A stretch of DNA of 16,871 nt from Syntrophaceae bacterium UBA4778 (GTDB lineage Bacteria > Desulfobacterota > Syntrophia > Syntrophales > UBA4778): assembly GCA_002403175.1 (NCBI GenBank), contig DHHG01000274.1:1-16871 (forward strand), given 5' to 3'. How positions within the stretch are numbered: the first letter of the stretch is position 1; the number at the start of each line of letters is the position of its first letter. Positions 7,484 through 14,683 of the stretch are shown here, one piece after another. A program made the translations under genes and the position numbers. The notes under the pieces are model-generated. The model worked only from the letters and a program-made list of their open reading frames with translations, had not been told where the DNA came from and ran no database searches.

Positions 7484-8023
7484 CTAATTCGTGGCCTTTT
7501 GGGTCTTCAGATCCCAACCTGCTTTTGAACCGGTGGGTTTATACTCTACTTCGATTTTAGAGAAGTTCAGAGTCAGTTCATCTCTTGATCGGGCATCTTT
7601 GCCTTTCTCAAAAAAAGTCTTATAGGACGAAATCATCACATCCGATAGCTTCCAGGTAACCAGATCCTGAATGCCGGATGTATTAACACGCGACAGAGTA
7701 ATCGTGGCATTCCGGATGTGTGTCCCTGAAGCAGCAGTCACGAAGAGTTTGGGGGTTGCTGTGCTTGAGAACATCGTGACCATGACATCCTGCATATTGA
7801 TTTTACCTGCTCCCGCACGGGATCCTGCTGTCACGGAAGCACTCATGCTTTCACTCCAGAAATAGGAGAGCAACTCGATTTCGCCTCTGTGAGGAAGTGT
7901 GGTTGAATCTCCGGAAATGCCGTCCAGCTTCAGGAATGCCGTAACCTGCTCGGCATGAACGCTTCCAGAGTCAATGAGAATGGTAAAGACAGCCAGAAAC
8001 AAAATCAGATGGAATCGCTTCAC
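7484..8023 (-). CDS. Hcp-like (type VI tube family) protein with a Sec signal peptide
   Basis: The start is GTG at 8023, with GGAGG nine bases upstream. The product has 179 residues. Residues 1-24 are a clear signal peptide: basic MKR, a hydrophobic core and SVHA before E25. The mature part matches the Hcp family (ring-forming tube protein of type VI secretion) throughout: FLKLDGISGDST, HRGEIELLSYFWS, AGKINMQDVMVT, PKLFVTAASGTHI, KLSDVMISSYKT, and LNFSKIEVEYKPTGSKAGWD near the end. Canonical T6SS Hcp is assembled in the cytoplasm and has no signal peptide, so this one is probably exported to the periplasm or outside and not part of a sheathed machine. No other T6SS gene lies in the window. 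It follows the LplT-PlsC fusion on the same strand by about 130 bases and may have its own promoter. Its role is unknown; fold assignment is strong, function weak. Confidence 0.87.
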   Translation of the reverse strand: MKRFHLILFLAVFTILIDSGSVHAEQVTAFLKLDGISGDSTTLPHRGEIELLSYFWSESMSASVTAGSRAGAGKINMQDVMVTMFSSTATPKLFVTAASGTHIRNATITLSRVNTSGIQDLVTWKLSDVMISSYKTFFEKGKDARSRDELTLNFSKIEVEYKPTGSKAGWDLKTQKATN

Positions 8024-8049
8024 AATATTTCTCCTCCTTCTTTTTCAGA

Positions 8050-8116
8050 ATGCAATTTCCTTTTTGCATCATCATGAAAGAAATGCAAGTCGTAATTGTT
8101 CGGGAAGTTAATGCAA
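8050..8116. promoter_or_regulatory. Cluster of ATGCAA / TTGCAT hexamers upstream of the hcp-like gene
   Basis: ATGCAA occurs at 8050-8055, 8083-8088 and 8111-8116, the last two extended to ATGCAAG, and its inverse TTGCAT at 8064-8069. The first and inverse copies form an inverted repeat with an 8-base gap. All four lie in the 129-base gap between the LplT-PlsC fusion and the hcp-like gene, a place for regulator sites. No known regulator motif is claimed. Confidence 0.3.
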
Positions 8117-8152
8117 GATTTTTCGGATTTACTGATTCTGATGCTCTGAGGA

Positions 8153-10027
8153 TCATGACTCGTCATGTTTCATGCTGCTTATAGCTTCAAACAGTTTTGC
8201 GGCTGAAAATTTTTCCGGTGGAATTGGGGGGGCGAATTCCAAAGATATCCTGGACCATCTTCTGCGGAAGGGGATGCGTTTGCCTGTATACTTACGGCTG
8301 AATATGCTGCCCCAGAGTCCGTTCAGACATGCAGGCACTACAGGAACGGGATTGTGATCGATAATGGTCTCGATTCCCTCCTGGAATGGCTGAATTTTCC
8401 CGTCTCTCGTGATGCCTCCCTCGGGGAAAATAACGACCACCCCTTTATTATTCAGCTCCTGTTTAATGCGCCTGAATGCGCCGAGCAAGATTGCCCGGTT
8501 TTCGGCTGATTCGGCAATCGGTATTACTTTAATATCTCTGAAGATCCATTTCAGAAAGGGCAGGTTCATGAAGGAGTAATGCATAATGAACCGGGGAGGA
8601 ACGGGACAGGCGCTGGCGATAATCAATGCATCTACGAAGGAAACGTGATTGCAGGCGATTACGTAAGGTCCCCGGAGAGGAAGATGTTCGCGCCCCTTTA
8701 CTTTCAGCCGGTAAACCAGATTGACAATGAACCAGCTCATCATGCGCAGCACAAAATCCGGAATCGCTGAGTATATATAGCATGCAGCAGCCAAATTCAT
8801 CAGAGCGAGGATCAGGAAGATTTGGGGATAACTGAATTCAAATGCATACAGGGCCATCAGAAGCACGGAAGCGGCCACCATGAAGAAAGCATTTAAAATA
8901 TTATTGGCTGCAATGACACGTGAGCGGATGTCCGGATCGGGACGATTCTGGATAAATGTATAGAGGGGCACAGTATACAAACCGCCAAAGACAGCGAGGA
9001 GAAATAGATCCATTGCAATGCGTCTGCCTGAAGGGGCATTTAGAAAGTCAATCGCGCTGATCAACATACCATGTTGTCCAATAACGGGATGGCCGACCAG
9101 GAAGAGATCGAAAGCAAAGATGGACATTCCGAAGGAACCGATGGGAACAAGTCCGAGTTCGATTCTTTTGAAACTGAGCTTCTCACAGAGGATGGAACCT
9201 GCTCCTATCCCGATCGAAAACAGTGCCAGAAAGAGCGTCACTACCGAGGCGCCGGCGTGCAGAAAATCCTTGCAATATACCGGGAAAATGGAAATGAGCG
9301 AAATGCCGATAAACCAGAACCAGGATATAGCCAGAACGGATAAATATACGCTTTTCACACGCCGGGCAATTCCGATCGTCTCCCATGCGGTCGTGACCGG
9401 ATTCAAGCTTATCTTTAATAGCGGCGAGACAGCCTCAATGGGACGTATTGCAAGACTGGTAAGATATCCGGTAACGGCGACGCAAATGGTCATCCATCCG
9501 GCAAGCCAGGGTCCTCTGTCCGGAATGGAGATGATCTCCACCCCGAGGATGGAACCCAAAAGAATTGCAATGAAGGTGCCTGTTTCTACATAGGCGTTAC
9601 CCGTTACCAGTTCATCCTGATGGAGCAGGTGGGGGAGGATACTGTACTTGACCGGTCCGAACAGGGTGGAGTGGACTCCCATCAGAAAAAGACAAATGAG
9701 TAGAAGCAAAATATTGCCCCAAACAAAACCAATCAGGCCAAAAGTCATGATAAAGATTTCGAAGGCCTTGACTACGCGCATAATAACGGGTTTACGGAAT
9801 TTATCTGCAAGCTGTCCTGAAATTCCGGAGAACAGGAAAAAAGGCAGAATAAAAATACCTCCGCACAGGGAAACCATTTGCTCCGGCGAGAGTCCCCCCA
9901 GCGAATATGCTTTATACGCAATCAATATGCCTATGGCATTTTTGAAGACATTATCATTAAATGCCCCGAAGAACTGGGTGAAAAATACGGGCCAGAACCT
10001 TCGGTCCACCATTATGTTTTTGCTCAT
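8153..10027 (-). CDS. LplT-like MFS transporter fused to a PlsC-type acyltransferase
   Basis: ATG 10027 is chosen as start (AGGA nine bases upstream); the frame runs back to a TTG at 10051 without a ribosome site. The protein has 624 residues. Residues 1-420 are a major facilitator domain with lysophospholipid-transporter marks: FFGAFNDNVFKNAIG (19-33), SGISGQLADKFRKP (67-80) and LFGPVKYSILPHLL (122-135). Residues 430-615 are a glycerolipid acyltransferase: NHVSFVD (460-466, catalytic H461/D466) and FPEGGIT (534-540). The same two domains occur in Aas-type fusions, which also carry an acyl-ACP synthetase; that third domain is absent here. Likely role: flip lysophospholipid across the inner membrane and re-acylate it, using acyl-ACP or acyl-CoA made elsewhere. 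It is divergent from the Mla operon, fitting a lipid-homeostasis locus. Confidence 0.9.
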   Translation of the reverse strand: MSKNIMVDRRFWPVFFTQFFGAFNDNVFKNAIGILIAYKAYSLGGLSPEQMVSLCGGIFILPFFLFSGISGQLADKFRKPVIMRVVKAFEIFIMTFGLIGFVWGNILLLLICLFLMGVHSTLFGPVKYSILPHLLHQDELVTGNAYVETGTFIAILLGSILGVEIISIPDRGPWLAGWMTICVAVTGYLTSLAIRPIEAVSPLLKISLNPVTTAWETIGIARRVKSVYLSVLAISWFWFIGISLISIFPVYCKDFLHAGASVVTLFLALFSIGIGAGSILCEKLSFKRIELGLVPIGSFGMSIFAFDLFLVGHPVIGQHGMLISAIDFLNAPSGRRIAMDLFLLAVFGGLYTVPLYTFIQNRPDPDIRSRVIAANNILNAFFMVAASVLLMALYAFEFSYPQIFLILALMNLAAACYIYSAIPDFVLRMMSWFIVNLVYRLKVKGREHLPLRGPYVIACNHVSFVDALIIASACPVPPRFIMHYSFMNLPFLKWIFRDIKVIPIAESAENRAILLGAFRRIKQELNNKGVVVIFPEGGITRDGKIQPFQEGIETIIDHNPVPVVPACLNGLWGSIFSRKYTGKRIPFRRRWSRISLEFAPPIPPEKFSAAKLFEAISSMKHDES

Positions 10028-10062
10028 CGGTACCCATCCTGAATGGTTCAAAAAATTATCTT

Positions 10063-10092
10063 TTCATAATCGAAAAGAGGTTCATCTTTCAA
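10063..10092 (-). promoter_or_regulatory. Candidate promoter for the LplT-PlsC fusion gene
   Basis: On the minus strand TTGAAA (10092-10087) and TATGAA (10068-10063) are 18 bases apart, matching 5/6 and 4/6 of consensus, about 35 bases before the start at 10027. It lies in the shared region with the divergent mla operon. No convincing promoter was found for the mla side. Confidence 0.4.
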
Positions 10093-10282
10093 TAAGAATA
10101 TTCCTGAAATCAGTATTACTGAAGCGACCTTTGAGAGCATGAAATTTCAGATTTATGCTTAGGACATAGCTAAGTCCCAGGATAGAAGGAAATCAGGGAA
10201 ATCCGGATTGTTCCCCTCCGGTAATTATTGCTATCACAAATATAAGTAAGTTCTATTGCTGAAAATTTTATGGAGAACATAC

Positions 10283-11122
10283 ATGCCGACCGCAACCGAT
10301 GATCAATCCGCAGCGGAGGTGAAGGGCTGGCCTGGTATTTTCCTATCTCCTTTCCGTCTGACAGGTCAGATTGTCGTCGGATGGGTCAATGATCTCGGCG
10401 CCGTTTTCATTTTCCTCGCATTGGCAGCTTTCAAGGCATTTCGCCCGAGGCAGATTTCCAAAGTCATATATCAGATTTTTTATATCGGTGCACGATCGAC
10501 CACGATCATCATGCTGGTTGGACTCTTCACCGGCATGGTTCTTGGCCTCCAATCTTATTATGCACTGGTTAAATTTGGCGCCCAGGGTGCCTTGGGAACG
10601 CTGGTTTCGTTATCGCTGATCAGGGAGCTTGGTCCTGTTCTGACGGCCATCATGATTACTGCAAGAGCGGGCTCTGCCATGACGGCGCAAATCGGAATTC
10701 AGCGAATCTCCGATCAGATAAGCGCCCTTGATACCATGCGGGTTGATTCAATCAGGTACCTGATCAGTCCGCGAATAACTGCTTCCATTATCAGTTTCCC
10801 AATCCTGACAGCCGTTTTCGACATGATCGGAATCGTGGGAGGCTATATCTCCGGGGTTCTTCTGCTTGGGGCGAACTCTGCCACCTATATCCAACGCGTT
10901 CAGTCCAGTGTGGATTTTCAGGATATCCGGGATGGATTTATCAAGTCGTTAGTCTTCTCAGTTCTTGTTACGACTATCTGCAGCTTTGAAGGATATTTCG
11001 CCCATATGCGCTCCGACAGTCACGGAGCAGAAGCTGTCGGTCTTTCGACAACTTCCGCAGTCGTGATCTCCTGTGTGATGGTGCTGATATCGGATTATGT
11101 AGTGACCTCCTTGCTCATCTAG
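10283..11122 (+). CDS. mlaE: MlaE-family phospholipid ABC transporter permease
   Basis: ATG 10283 is chosen (GGAG seven bases upstream) over a TTG at 10256. The product has 279 residues, usual for MlaE, with a polar N-terminus, an amphipathic segment and about five hydrophobic helices. Family marks are GLFTGMVLGLQ (80-90), LIRELGPVLTAIMITARAGSA (112-132) and the coupling region QIGIQRISDQISALDTM (136-152), where relatives often have E in place of the Q. It forms the inner-membrane channel dimer that works with MlaF and an MCE protein (MlaD) to move phospholipid between the inner and outer membranes. It is the first gene of the operon. The next gene starts 209 bases on, after an inverted-repeat element. 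Confidence 0.93.
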   Translation: MPTATDDQSAAEVKGWPGIFLSPFRLTGQIVVGWVNDLGAVFIFLALAAFKAFRPRQISKVIYQIFYIGARSTTIIMLVGLFTGMVLGLQSYYALVKFGAQGALGTLVSLSLIRELGPVLTAIMITARAGSAMTAQIGIQRISDQISALDTMRVDSIRYLISPRITASIISFPILTAVFDMIGIVGGYISGVLLLGANSATYIQRVQSSVDFQDIRDGFIKSLVFSVLVTTICSFEGYFAHMRSDSHGAEAVGLSTTSAVVISCVMVLISDYVVTSLLI

Positions 11123-11123
11123 T

Positions 11124-11227
11124 CAGGCTGTTGAAAAAGGCTCATATACTGCGGTGCGCTTCGGCTCTCCCCGAAAGGCCCCGGGACAAGCGCTTCTCCT
11201 TATCTCTGAGCCTTTTTGAACAGCCTG
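11124..11227. repeat. 104-bp element with 21-bp terminal inverted repeats (MITE/REP-like)
   Basis: The left end (11124-11144) starts CAGGCTGTTGAAAAAGG and the right end (11207-11227) is its inverse, with 20 of 21 positions matching. The middle is GC-rich and holds another short inverted pair (GCGCTT / AAGCGC). No target-site duplication is evident, and no transposase is encoded. It begins 2 bases after the mlaE stop and lies inside the operon, so its RNA would form a long hairpin that could weaken expression of mlaF onward or protect the mlaE message. Whether it is mobile depends on finding other copies in the genome. Confidence 0.7.
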
Positions 11228-11331
11228 CAAGACAGGGTTATTTTTCAAACCTGCTATTCAGGCGCAAATCTTTCCCAACGGTGGAAATAGTAAATCAGGT
11301 CTGAGTTCCTGGATCCTGGAAACTGAATGCA

Positions 11332-12579
11332 ATGCAAACGCCTCTGATTGAATTCCGGAATGTAAGTAAGCGCTTCGGTTCATTGGTTGTACTGGATCGT
11401 GTCAATCTGAAGATCTATGAGGGAGAGGTCACGACCATTATCGGTCTGAGCGGTGCCGGAAAAAGTGTTTTGCTCAGGCACATTATCGGACTGCTCAAAC
11501 CGGATGAAGGAGAAATCTATTTCCGAGGCAAAGCCCTGTCAGGAATGAAACAAAGAGAACTGGATCAGAGCTTTGCAACCATGAGTTACATGTTTCAGGG
11601 GAATGCACTTTTTGATTCGATGAGTGTTTTTGAAAACGTTGCTTTACCACTTAAGGAAACGACAGATCTCAAGAAAAGCGAAATTGAGCAAAGGGTGATG
11701 ATGAGAATTGATCAGATGGAACTCGGAGAGGCCGCCAACAGCTTCCCTTCGGAATTATCCGGCGGTATGCAAAAGAGAGTTGCTCTGGCAAGGGCACTGG
11801 TCACCAATCCGCAGATTGTTCTTTTTGATGAGCCGACGTCCGGTCAGGATCCGGTCCGAAAAAATGCTATCCTCAGCATGATTGCCGAATACCAACATAA
11901 ATTTAATTTCACGGCTGTTCTGGTAAGCCACGCCATCCCTGATGTCTATTTTATTTCCAACCGCATTCTGGCAATTTTTGAACGCAGCATTGTTTTTCAG
12001 GGCACGCCGGAGGAATTTGAAAATTTCGATCACCCGTTCAAGAATGAGGTCCTCCATAGCCTGGAAGAGCTTCAGCGGGAACTGACCGGCCTCTACTCGC
12101 GCCGCCAGTTTAAGATTCAGTACCGGCTTGAATTGTCCCGTCCTTCGTTCCAGGAAAAATATGTCATGATCGTTTTCACGATTGATAATCTGGAAGGTTT
12201 GATTTCAGGGTCGGGTCATGAAGCTGCCCAGGAAACCATACACAGGCTGGGGGTCTTAATCGATAAGCACTTTGGCGCTGTTGGCGGCTTTTCAACCCGC
12301 CGTGGCTTCAATGAATTCGTAACGGTTCTACCCTATTCGAACATTGAGGAATCAGAGGGAATCCTCAGTAAGCTCATCGAAGATTTCCAGGCTCAGGGAA
12401 TGAGTGCTCAATCCTTCCAAAAATATGGAGACAGACAGGTCTGCATAGAATTTGGTATTTCAGCGGGAATGGCTCAGGGACTGCCGATTGCGGATATGGA
12501 GGTTATCATTGCGAGCGCCGAAAAGGGTCGGCGGGAAATTGCGCGATTCATGTGCGCTCCCGAAGGAGCAGCCGAATGA
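11332..12579 (+). CDS. mlaF: MlaF-family ABC ATPase with a C-terminal degenerate GGDEF-like domain
   Basis: The protein has 415 residues, whereas MlaF is usually near 250-270. Residues 5-240 are a complete ABC ATPase: Walker A GLSGAGKS (38-45), Q-loop Q89, signature LSGGM (142-146), Walker B IVLFDEP (162-168) and switch H200. It would drive the MlaE permease from the cytoplasm. After a helical link, residues about 276-405 follow a GGDEF diguanylate-cyclase pattern: VFTIDNLEGL with a conserved Asp (D285), GHEAAQETIHRL (295-306), STRRGFNEFVTVLPY (321-335), EFGISAG (373-379) and a final SAEKGRREIAR like the ADxALYxAKxxGRN end. GGDEF is replaced by GFNEF (325-329), so catalysis is unlikely; a nucleotide-sensing or protein-contact role is inferred. 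The start has only a weak ribosome site. The stop overlaps mlaD by four bases. No MlaB-type STAS gene is present. Confidence 0.92.
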   Translation: MQTPLIEFRNVSKRFGSLVVLDRVNLKIYEGEVTTIIGLSGAGKSVLLRHIIGLLKPDEGEIYFRGKALSGMKQRELDQSFATMSYMFQGNALFDSMSVFENVALPLKETTDLKKSEIEQRVMMRIDQMELGEAANSFPSELSGGMQKRVALARALVTNPQIVLFDEPTSGQDPVRKNAILSMIAEYQHKFNFTAVLVSHAIPDVYFISNRILAIFERSIVFQGTPEEFENFDHPFKNEVLHSLEELQRELTGLYSRRQFKIQYRLELSRPSFQEKYVMIVFTIDNLEGLISGSGHEAAQETIHRLGVLIDKHFGAVGGFSTRRGFNEFVTVLPYSNIEESEGILSKLIEDFQAQGMSAQSFQKYGDRQVCIEFGISAGMAQGLPIADMEVIIASAEKGRREIARFMCAPEGAAE

Positions 12580-13055
12580 AAAAATTTTCAATGGAAACAA
12601 CCGTGGGCATCTTTGTCGTGATTGGGCTGATCCTGATCGGTTACATGACTGTGAAGCTTGGAGATGTCTCCATTTTAAGCGACAGGACCTATCCGCTGTA
12701 CGCGAAATTCTCTGATGTTACAGGTTTGAAGTCCGGCAGCCCTGTCGATATGTTCGGAATCGAAATAGGCAAAGTCGAGCAATTGACCATGGATCCCAAA
12801 TCGGTTCAGCCCATGGTGAAATTGAAAATACGAAACAACGTCCAAATTTATGATGATGCGATTGCCTCCATTAAAACGGAAGGCCTCCTTGGGGATAGTT
12901 ATATCAGCGTCGATCCCGGTGGCGGAGGAGATCTTCTCGGTCCAGGCGGAATGATAACGGATACGCATCCACCTGTAGATATCATAGATCTGATCAGTAA
13001 GTACGCGTTCGGCGATATCAGTAAGAAAAAGAATGAAAAAAAACCTCAGGAGTAA
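12576..13055 (+). CDS. mlaD: MlaD-family MCE-domain protein
   Basis: ATG 12576 overlaps the mlaF stop as ATGA and has AAGGAG seven bases upstream. The product has 159 residues. One membrane anchor (about 9-25) is followed by a single MCE domain (about 38-116): SDVTGLKSGSPVDMFGIEIG, VEQLTM, and ASIKTEGLLGDSYISVDPG. The short charged tail ends KKKNEKKPQE. In the Mla system MlaD hexamers sit on the periplasmic face of MlaE and form the pore through which lipid passes to or from MlaC. Length is close to that of E. coli MlaD. mlaC begins four bases after its stop. Confidence 0.94.
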   Translation: MKKFSMETTVGIFVVIGLILIGYMTVKLGDVSILSDRTYPLYAKFSDVTGLKSGSPVDMFGIEIGKVEQLTMDPKSVQPMVKLKIRNNVQIYDDAIASIKTEGLLGDSYISVDPGGGGDLLGPGGMITDTHPPVDIIDLISKYAFGDISKKKNEKKPQE

Positions 13056-13059
13056 AAAA

Positions 13060-13644
13060 ATGAAAAGATTTGTACTGATCCTGATCCTTTCAATCCTCTT
13101 TTTTTCCGTATCGCCGTTATTTGCTGCCGATACGCCAGATGAATCTGTGAAGGCCAATGTTGATCAGGTGCTCGCTGTATTGAGGAATAAATCACTGGGA
13201 AGAGAAGCCAAAACTGAGAGACTGGAATCGATTTATAAAAAAATGTTCAATGAAGTCGAACTTTCAAAAAGAAGCATGGGAAGACATTGGAAGCAATTGA
13301 ACCCCTCTCAGCAAAAAGAATTTGTGGATATATTCCGCCGGATACTCGAAAAAGCTTACATAGATAAGATTCTCGCCTATAAGGATGAAAAGGTAGAGTT
13401 CGATAAATCGTCCATGATCGCCCAAAACAGGGCGGAAGTTCCGACCACAGTTGTTTCTTCATCTCGCCGGACACCCATCACCTACAGATTGATCAAGCAG
13501 GAGAATGACTGGAGGGTTTACGATGTCGTTATCGAAAATGTGAGTCTGGTTCAGAATTACAGAAGTCAGTTCAACGAGTTGATGACAAAGAACTCGCCGG
13601 AACAACTGATCGAAATTCTGCGAAAGAAGGTCAAACAGAAATAG
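13060..13644 (+). CDS. mlaC: MlaC-family periplasmic phospholipid-binding protein
   Basis: ATG 13060 is chosen: AGGAG lies seven bases upstream, and the product then opens with a proper signal peptide (MKRFVLILILSILFF, cleavage probably after LFA at residue 22). An upstream in-frame ATG at 13033 would put extra charged residues before it. The mature protein of about 172 residues shows the MlaC/Ttg2 pattern: TERLESIYKKMFNEVELSKR, HWKQLNPSQQKEFVDIFRRI, then beta-strands around VEVPTT-like EVPTTVVSSSRRTPITYRL and WRVYDVVIENVSLVQNYRSQF. It would shuttle phospholipid between MlaD and the outer-membrane MlaA complex. The tight spacing after mlaD supports one transcript. Confidence 0.94.
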   Translation: MKRFVLILILSILFFSVSPLFAADTPDESVKANVDQVLAVLRNKSLGREAKTERLESIYKKMFNEVELSKRSMGRHWKQLNPSQQKEFVDIFRRILEKAYIDKILAYKDEKVEFDKSSMIAQNRAEVPTTVVSSSRRTPITYRLIKQENDWRVYDVVIENVSLVQNYRSQFNELMTKNSPEQLIEILRKKVKQK

Positions 13645-13684
13645 ATTCAGTTATAATCCTATTATGTTTAAACAGGAGCTTGCT

Positions 13685-14683
13685 ATGTACAAGATCTCCA
13701 GGGCCATGTTGTTATTGGTCATGATTTTTATCGGATGTGCTCATGTTAACTCGTCCCAGAACTTTTCAAATTCAAAAGATTCGGTAACAGAATCAGCCGG
13801 TGTGAAAGAATTTGTTTCCCCCCCGATCCGCTTGACATCCGACGCATCCCCTCCATTTCGATCCGAATCGAAATTGATTTTCCGGAAGGATCTGTGCTCG
13901 CATGCAAATGAAGGAGCTGTCTTCTTCTGTGTGGAACCGCAATTGATCGGGGTTGCAGTTTCAAAAGATCAGGAAATAGAAACCAAAAATGATACTGATA
14001 ACGAAACAGATATGGAAGAGGAAGAAGAGGTAAAAATAGCCGATCCCATAGAACCCTTCAATCGCGCGATGTTCGTATTCAATGATCGCCTTTATTTCTG
14101 GGTCTTGAAACCCGTAGCTCAAAAATACAGTGACATCGTTCCTGAACGGGCGCGCACAGGGATTGACAGATTCTTTGAGAATCTCAAATTTCCCATTCGT
14201 TTTGTTAATAACCTGCTTCAAGCGAACCTGAGCGGCGCTTTTTCCGAGCTGGGGCGTTTTACCGTCAATACAATCTGGGGCATCGGAGGATTTCTCGATC
14301 CTGCTTCGAAGGAAGGACTGGAGCTTCGCCGATCCGATGCTGATTTTGGACAGACCCTTGGCATCTACGGGTTGGGACAGGGAATCTATATCATATGGCC
14401 GGTACTCGGTCCTTCCAGCGCCCGGGATTCGGTGGGACTGGTCGGCGACTATTTCCTGTATCCGGTCTCCTATATTTCACCAATTTATGCTGGCCTTGGA
14501 GTGAGGGGATACAGCACGGTGAACAATACCTCGCTACGGATCGGCGATTATGAGTCGCTCAAGGAAGCGGCCATCGATCCTTATGTCTCTTTGAAGAACG
14601 CTTATGCCCAGTATCGGGAAAAGAAAATAAGCATGAGAGCTTCGAAAAATGGTCCGCCGAAACCGGGTGGAGTATATGACTGA
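13685..14683 (+). CDS. mlaA: MlaA (VacJ)-family outer-membrane lipoprotein with a long acidic linker
   Basis: ATG 13685 is chosen (AGGAG six bases upstream) over an ATG at 13664. The product has 332 residues. A lipoprotein signal ends in FIGC with C18 as the lipidated residue. Residues 19-118 form an unusual linker with little order and an acidic stretch (TDNETDMEEEEEVKIAD). The MlaA domain follows: ADPIEPFNRAMFVFNDRLY (119-137), KFPIRFVNNLLQANLSGAFSE, GRFTVNTIWGIGGFLDPAS, DFGQTLGIYGLGQGIYIIWP, and LGPSSARDSVGLVGDYF. In known systems MlaA, often with a porin, removes phospholipid from the outer leaflet. MlaA relatives usually have a much shorter N-terminal link. The end of the gene overlaps the next one by eight bases. 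Confidence 0.93.
   Translation: MYKISRAMLLLVMIFIGCAHVNSSQNFSNSKDSVTESAGVKEFVSPPIRLTSDASPPFRSESKLIFRKDLCSHANEGAVFFCVEPQLIGVAVSKDQEIETKNDTDNETDMEEEEEVKIADPIEPFNRAMFVFNDRLYFWVLKPVAQKYSDIVPERARTGIDRFFENLKFPIRFVNNLLQANLSGAFSELGRFTVNTIWGIGGFLDPASKEGLELRRSDADFGQTLGIYGLGQGIYIIWPVLGPSSARDSVGLVGDYFLYPVSYISPIYAGLGVRGYSTVNNTSLRIGDYESLKEAAIDPYVSLKNAYAQYREKKISMRASKNGPPKPGGVYD

Noticed and set aside
9018..9593. Long open frame of 191 codons on the plus strand.
   Set aside because: It lies opposite the well-supported LplT-PlsC gene, has no family marks and no ribosome site. It is a shadow of codon use on the other strand.
10157..10177. Imperfect inverted repeat CTTAG / CTAAG in the divergent region between the LplT-PlsC fusion and mlaE.
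   Set aside because: Arms of five bases or fewer are expected by chance in an AT-rich gap, and the position gives no clear operator role.
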